NCBI GenBank assembly: GCA_905373705.1
Contig: CAJPUA010000042.1
Span: 1-7,419 of the forward strand
Direction of reading: 5' to 3'
Length of the DNA stretch: 7,419 nt
Origin: an uncultured Schwartzia sp.
GTDB taxonomy: Bacteria; Bacillota; Negativicutes; Selenomonadales; Selenomonadaceae
Part shown: piece after piece, positions 5,480 to 7,419 of the stretch
How positions within the stretch are numbered: the first letter of the stretch is position 1
Layout: each line of letters opens with the position of its first letter
Notes under the pieces: generated by a model
The model's input: only the letters and a program-made list of their open reading frames with translations
Database searches by the model: none
What the model was told of the DNA's origin: nothing
Translations under genes and position numbers: made by a program

Positions 5480-6106
5480 TTAAAAGAACCCATTAATATA
5501 GGGATTATACTGGCGCTCCCAGCCGATTGTGGTGGCAGGCCCGTGCCCGGGATAAACGAGGGTATCGTCAGGGAGCGGCATGAGTTTTTCCTTTATTTCT
5601 TGGATGAGCTGCTCGGTGGATCCGCCGGGAAAATCAGTGCGGCCGACAGATTCGGCGAACAGGGTGTCTCCGCTGAATACGACGCCGTCCCCTATAAGGC
5701 ATACGCCCCCCGGTGAGTGCCCCGGCGTATGTAAGACTTTCAGCTCGCTCGTGCCAAAGCGGACAGTATCCCCTTCTTCGAGCTGATATTCCGCCGGCCG
5801 CGACGTCACAGCCTCCCCCATAAATACGGAAAGATTTGCCCTCGGGTCGATGAGCATGTTCATATCCGCCGGATGAATATAGAGCGGCGCGCCCGTCGCG
5901 TCCCGCACTTCATCGTTAGCGGCGATATGGTCGCTGTGTCCGTGCGTATTAAGAATAACTTTAACCTTGATTTTCTCTTGCTTTATGCAGTCTAAAATCG
6001 CCGCCGCATCTCCGCCGGGGTCGATAACCGCGCCTTCTCCCGTTGCGTCCGAAAGAATATAGCAGTTCGCGGCAACGGGTCCCACAACCAAACTTTTAAT
6101 TTTCAT
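5480..6106 (-). CDS. MBL-fold metal hydrolase, glyoxalase II-like (YcbL type)
   Basis: This 208-residue cytosolic protein has all metal-ligand motifs of the metallo-beta-lactamase fold in glyoxalase II arrangement: H55-G-H57-S-D59-H60, H130 in HTPGHSPGG, D147 in FSGDTLF and H188 in YPGHGP. GRTDFPGGS (155-163) is typical of the YcbL/GloB-like subgroup. At about 210 residues it lacks the C-terminal substrate-binding domain of true GloB (about 250 residues), so it is likely a small hydrolase of glutathione- or other thiol-ester type; the physiological substrate is unknown. The start at 6106 overlaps the relA stop as ATGA, with AAGGGG about seven to eight bases upstream inside relA, so translation is probably coupled. 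Such a hydrolase near relA is common in Firmicutes, often with a D-Tyr-tRNA deacylase gene between; that gene is absent here. The gene ends at the bidirectional terminator. Confidence 0.9.
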   Translation of the reverse strand: MKIKSLVVGPVAANCYILSDATGEGAVIDPGGDAAAILDCIKQEKIKVKVILNTHGHSDHIAANDEVRDATGAPLYIHPADMNMLIDPRANLSVFMGEAVTSRPAEYQLEEGDTVRFGTSELKVLHTPGHSPGGVCLIGDGVVFSGDTLFAESVGRTDFPGGSTEQLIQEIKEKLMPLPDDTLVYPGHGPATTIGWERQYNPYINGFF

Positions 6107-7419
6107 TCGGATACCCCTTCCTTAGCGTGCGAAGTAAAAGAACGGGTTACGCTGAACACGTCCTTCAGACGGCGCATTTTCGTCATGAGTTGCCCGACTT
6201 GCTGCGCGCTTTTTACGTCCAATCCCATAATGACAGTCGACGTTTTATTGCTGCGGTTTGGCTTGGCGTTAATAGCGCTAATATTGATCTTCATTTCCGA
6301 CGGTACCGCCAGAAGCTTTGTCAAGACGCCGCTCTGGTCGTTGCAGATAATAGCGATTTGGACCGTATACACCTTATCAAGGCCAATATCCCAACCGACT
6401 TCGATCACGCGGGATAAATTATCCACATCGCTCAACACATTAGGGCAATCCGCCCGATGAACGGATACGCCGCGCCCTCGCGTAATGTAACCAACGATGG
6501 GGTCGCCGGGAATCGGGTTACAGCACCGCGCCAAACGAACGAGGAGCCCGCCCTCGCCTTCGACGAGAATGCCATGGCTTGATTTTTTGACGGTTCCCTG
6601 CGACGGTTTCAACTCGCTGAGGAGCTTTGATATATCCGGAGACGCGGTCTGCTTTAAATCCTGCTTATGAAGCTCAATGAGCTTTGACATGATTCCATGG
6701 CTGGTAATGCCGCCATACCCCAAAGCCGCCAGGAGATCATCTTCGTTCGCCATTTTGAGCTTCCGCGCGACTTCTCCGAGGCGCCCATCTCTCAAAAGCT
6801 CTTTCGGTTCATACCCTAAGCGTTTCGCTTCTTTTTCAATAAGCTCCATGCCCCGAGCGATATTTTCTTCCCGGCGGGCTTTTTTGAACCAGGAACGTAT
6901 CTTATTGCGCGTTTCCGAGGACGCTACGATATTTAGCCAGTCGGGGCTGGGGCCGTTATTAGCTTTATTCGTAATGATGGAAACGATGTCGCCATTTTTC
7001 AGCTTATATTCGAGCGGAACAAGTCGTCCGTTGACCTTCGCTCCAACGCAGTGATTGCCCACCTCAGTGTGGATACGATAGGCAAAATCCAGCGGAATCG
7101 AACCCTTCGGCAAGTCGATAACGTCGCCACGTGGAGTAAAGACGAAAACTTCATCGGAAAAAACGTCCACTTTAAGCGCTTCCACATATTCCTGCGGGTC
7201 GCTCAACTCTTGCTGTAAATTTACCACCTGACGCAGCCAAGACAGCTTCTTGTCGTAATCTCCCTTAGCTCCAACGCTTTTACCGGCTTCCTTATATTTC
7301 CAATGAGCGGCGAATCCGTACTCCGATACCTCATGCATGGCAAAGGTGCGGATCTGGATTTCCAGCGGATAGCCGCGGGTCATGACTGTGGTATGAAGGG
7401 ATTGATAACCATTCGATTT
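6103..7419 (-). CDS. relA: RelA/SpoT (RSH) (p)ppGpp synthetase/hydrolase, C-terminal part
   Basis: The frame is open to the right edge, so this is the last 438 residues of a protein of about 730; the hydrolase domain and most of the synthetase lie outside. The ATG at 7381-7383 is internal, because the frame continues upstream as KSNGYQSLHTTV, the conserved end of the synthetase domain, followed by PLEIQIRT (residues 18-25 of the fragment) and MHEVSEYGFAAHW. Next come the TGS domain (about 89-150, VFVFTPRGDVIDLPKGS), a helical region (about 165-255), the zinc-finger/RIS domain with C299-C300, H321 and C325 (RCCNPIPGDP, VHRADCPN), and a C-terminal ACT domain (about 350-427). RSH enzymes transfer pyrophosphate from ATP to GDP or GTP, and degrade the product, during the stringent response; the TGS to ACT part senses stalled ribosomes. 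Firmicute long RSH proteins are usually bifunctional. The following hydrolase gene overlaps by ATGA. Confidence 0.96.
   Translation of the reverse strand, partial: KSNGYQSLHTTVMTRGYPLEIQIRTFAMHEVSEYGFAAHWKYKEAGKSVGAKGDYDKKLSWLRQVVNLQQELSDPQEYVEALKVDVFSDEVFVFTPRGDVIDLPKGSIPLDFAYRIHTEVGNHCVGAKVNGRLVPLEYKLKNGDIVSIITNKANNGPSPDWLNIVASSETRNKIRSWFKKARREENIARGMELIEKEAKRLGYEPKELLRDGRLGEVARKLKMANEDDLLAALGYGGITSHGIMSKLIELHKQDLKQTASPDISKLLSELKPSQGTVKKSSHGILVEGEGGLLVRLARCCNPIPGDPIVGYITRGRGVSVHRADCPNVLSDVDNLSRVIEVGWDIGLDKVYTVQIAIICNDQSGVLTKLLAVPSEMKINISAINAKPNRSNKTSTVIMGLDVKSAQQVGQLMTKMRRLKDVFSVTRSFTSHAKEGVSE

Noticed and set aside
7381..7383. ATG as the start of the RelA/SpoT gene
   Set aside because: The frame continues upstream to the window edge with the conserved KSNGYQSLHTTV, so this Met is internal.

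Overview
The window looks like a chromosomal core region of a Firmicute (Bacillota), most likely a diderm member of the class Negativicutes. This is inferred from the sequence, not established. Supporting signs are strong AGGAGG-type ribosome binding sites, one TTG start, a long bifunctional-type RelA/SpoT protein followed directly by a metallo-beta-lactamase-fold hydrolase, and a complete phosphatidylethanolamine pathway (pssA and psd) beside envelope glycosyltransferases. Base composition and codon use look even across the window. I see no mobile element, tRNA, rRNA or CRISPR array.

Layout. Positions 1-3636 form a leftward (minus-strand) envelope block, read in the order tagA/wecG-like glycosyltransferase, psd, pssA, GT2 glycosyltransferase and the 5' end of queD. 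A sigma70-like promoter with a perfect TATAAT overlaps the tagA stop codon and should drive psd-pssA-GT2. psd and pssA overlap by 23 bases. An intrinsic terminator lies between the GT2 gene and queD. Positions 3637-3977 are a 341-base divergent intergenic region with a candidate promoter for each side, a 19-bp dyad at the expected tagA transcription start, and a long structured leader before corA.

Positions 3978-5390 are a rightward operon: corA (divalent-cation channel), a 76-residue protein I do not recognise, and a short Phd/YefM-like antitoxin homologue with no visible toxin. A strong bidirectional hairpin terminator (5414-5457) separates it from the convergent leftward pair at 5480-7419: the MBL-fold hydrolase and the C-terminal 438 residues of a RelA/SpoT protein. 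That gene runs off the right edge and overlaps the hydrolase gene by ATGA.

Functionally, PssA makes phosphatidylserine from CDP-diacylglycerol and serine, and Psd decarboxylates it to phosphatidylethanolamine. The TagA-like and GT2 enzymes probably build surface polysaccharide on a lipid carrier. CorA handles Mg2+/Co2+, and RSH controls (p)ppGpp. There is no obviously new defence system here. The most unusual items are the corA leader, with upstream ORFs and mutually exclusive hairpins over the ribosome binding site, the orphan antitoxin-like gene with its unknown partner, and the tagA operator-like dyad.
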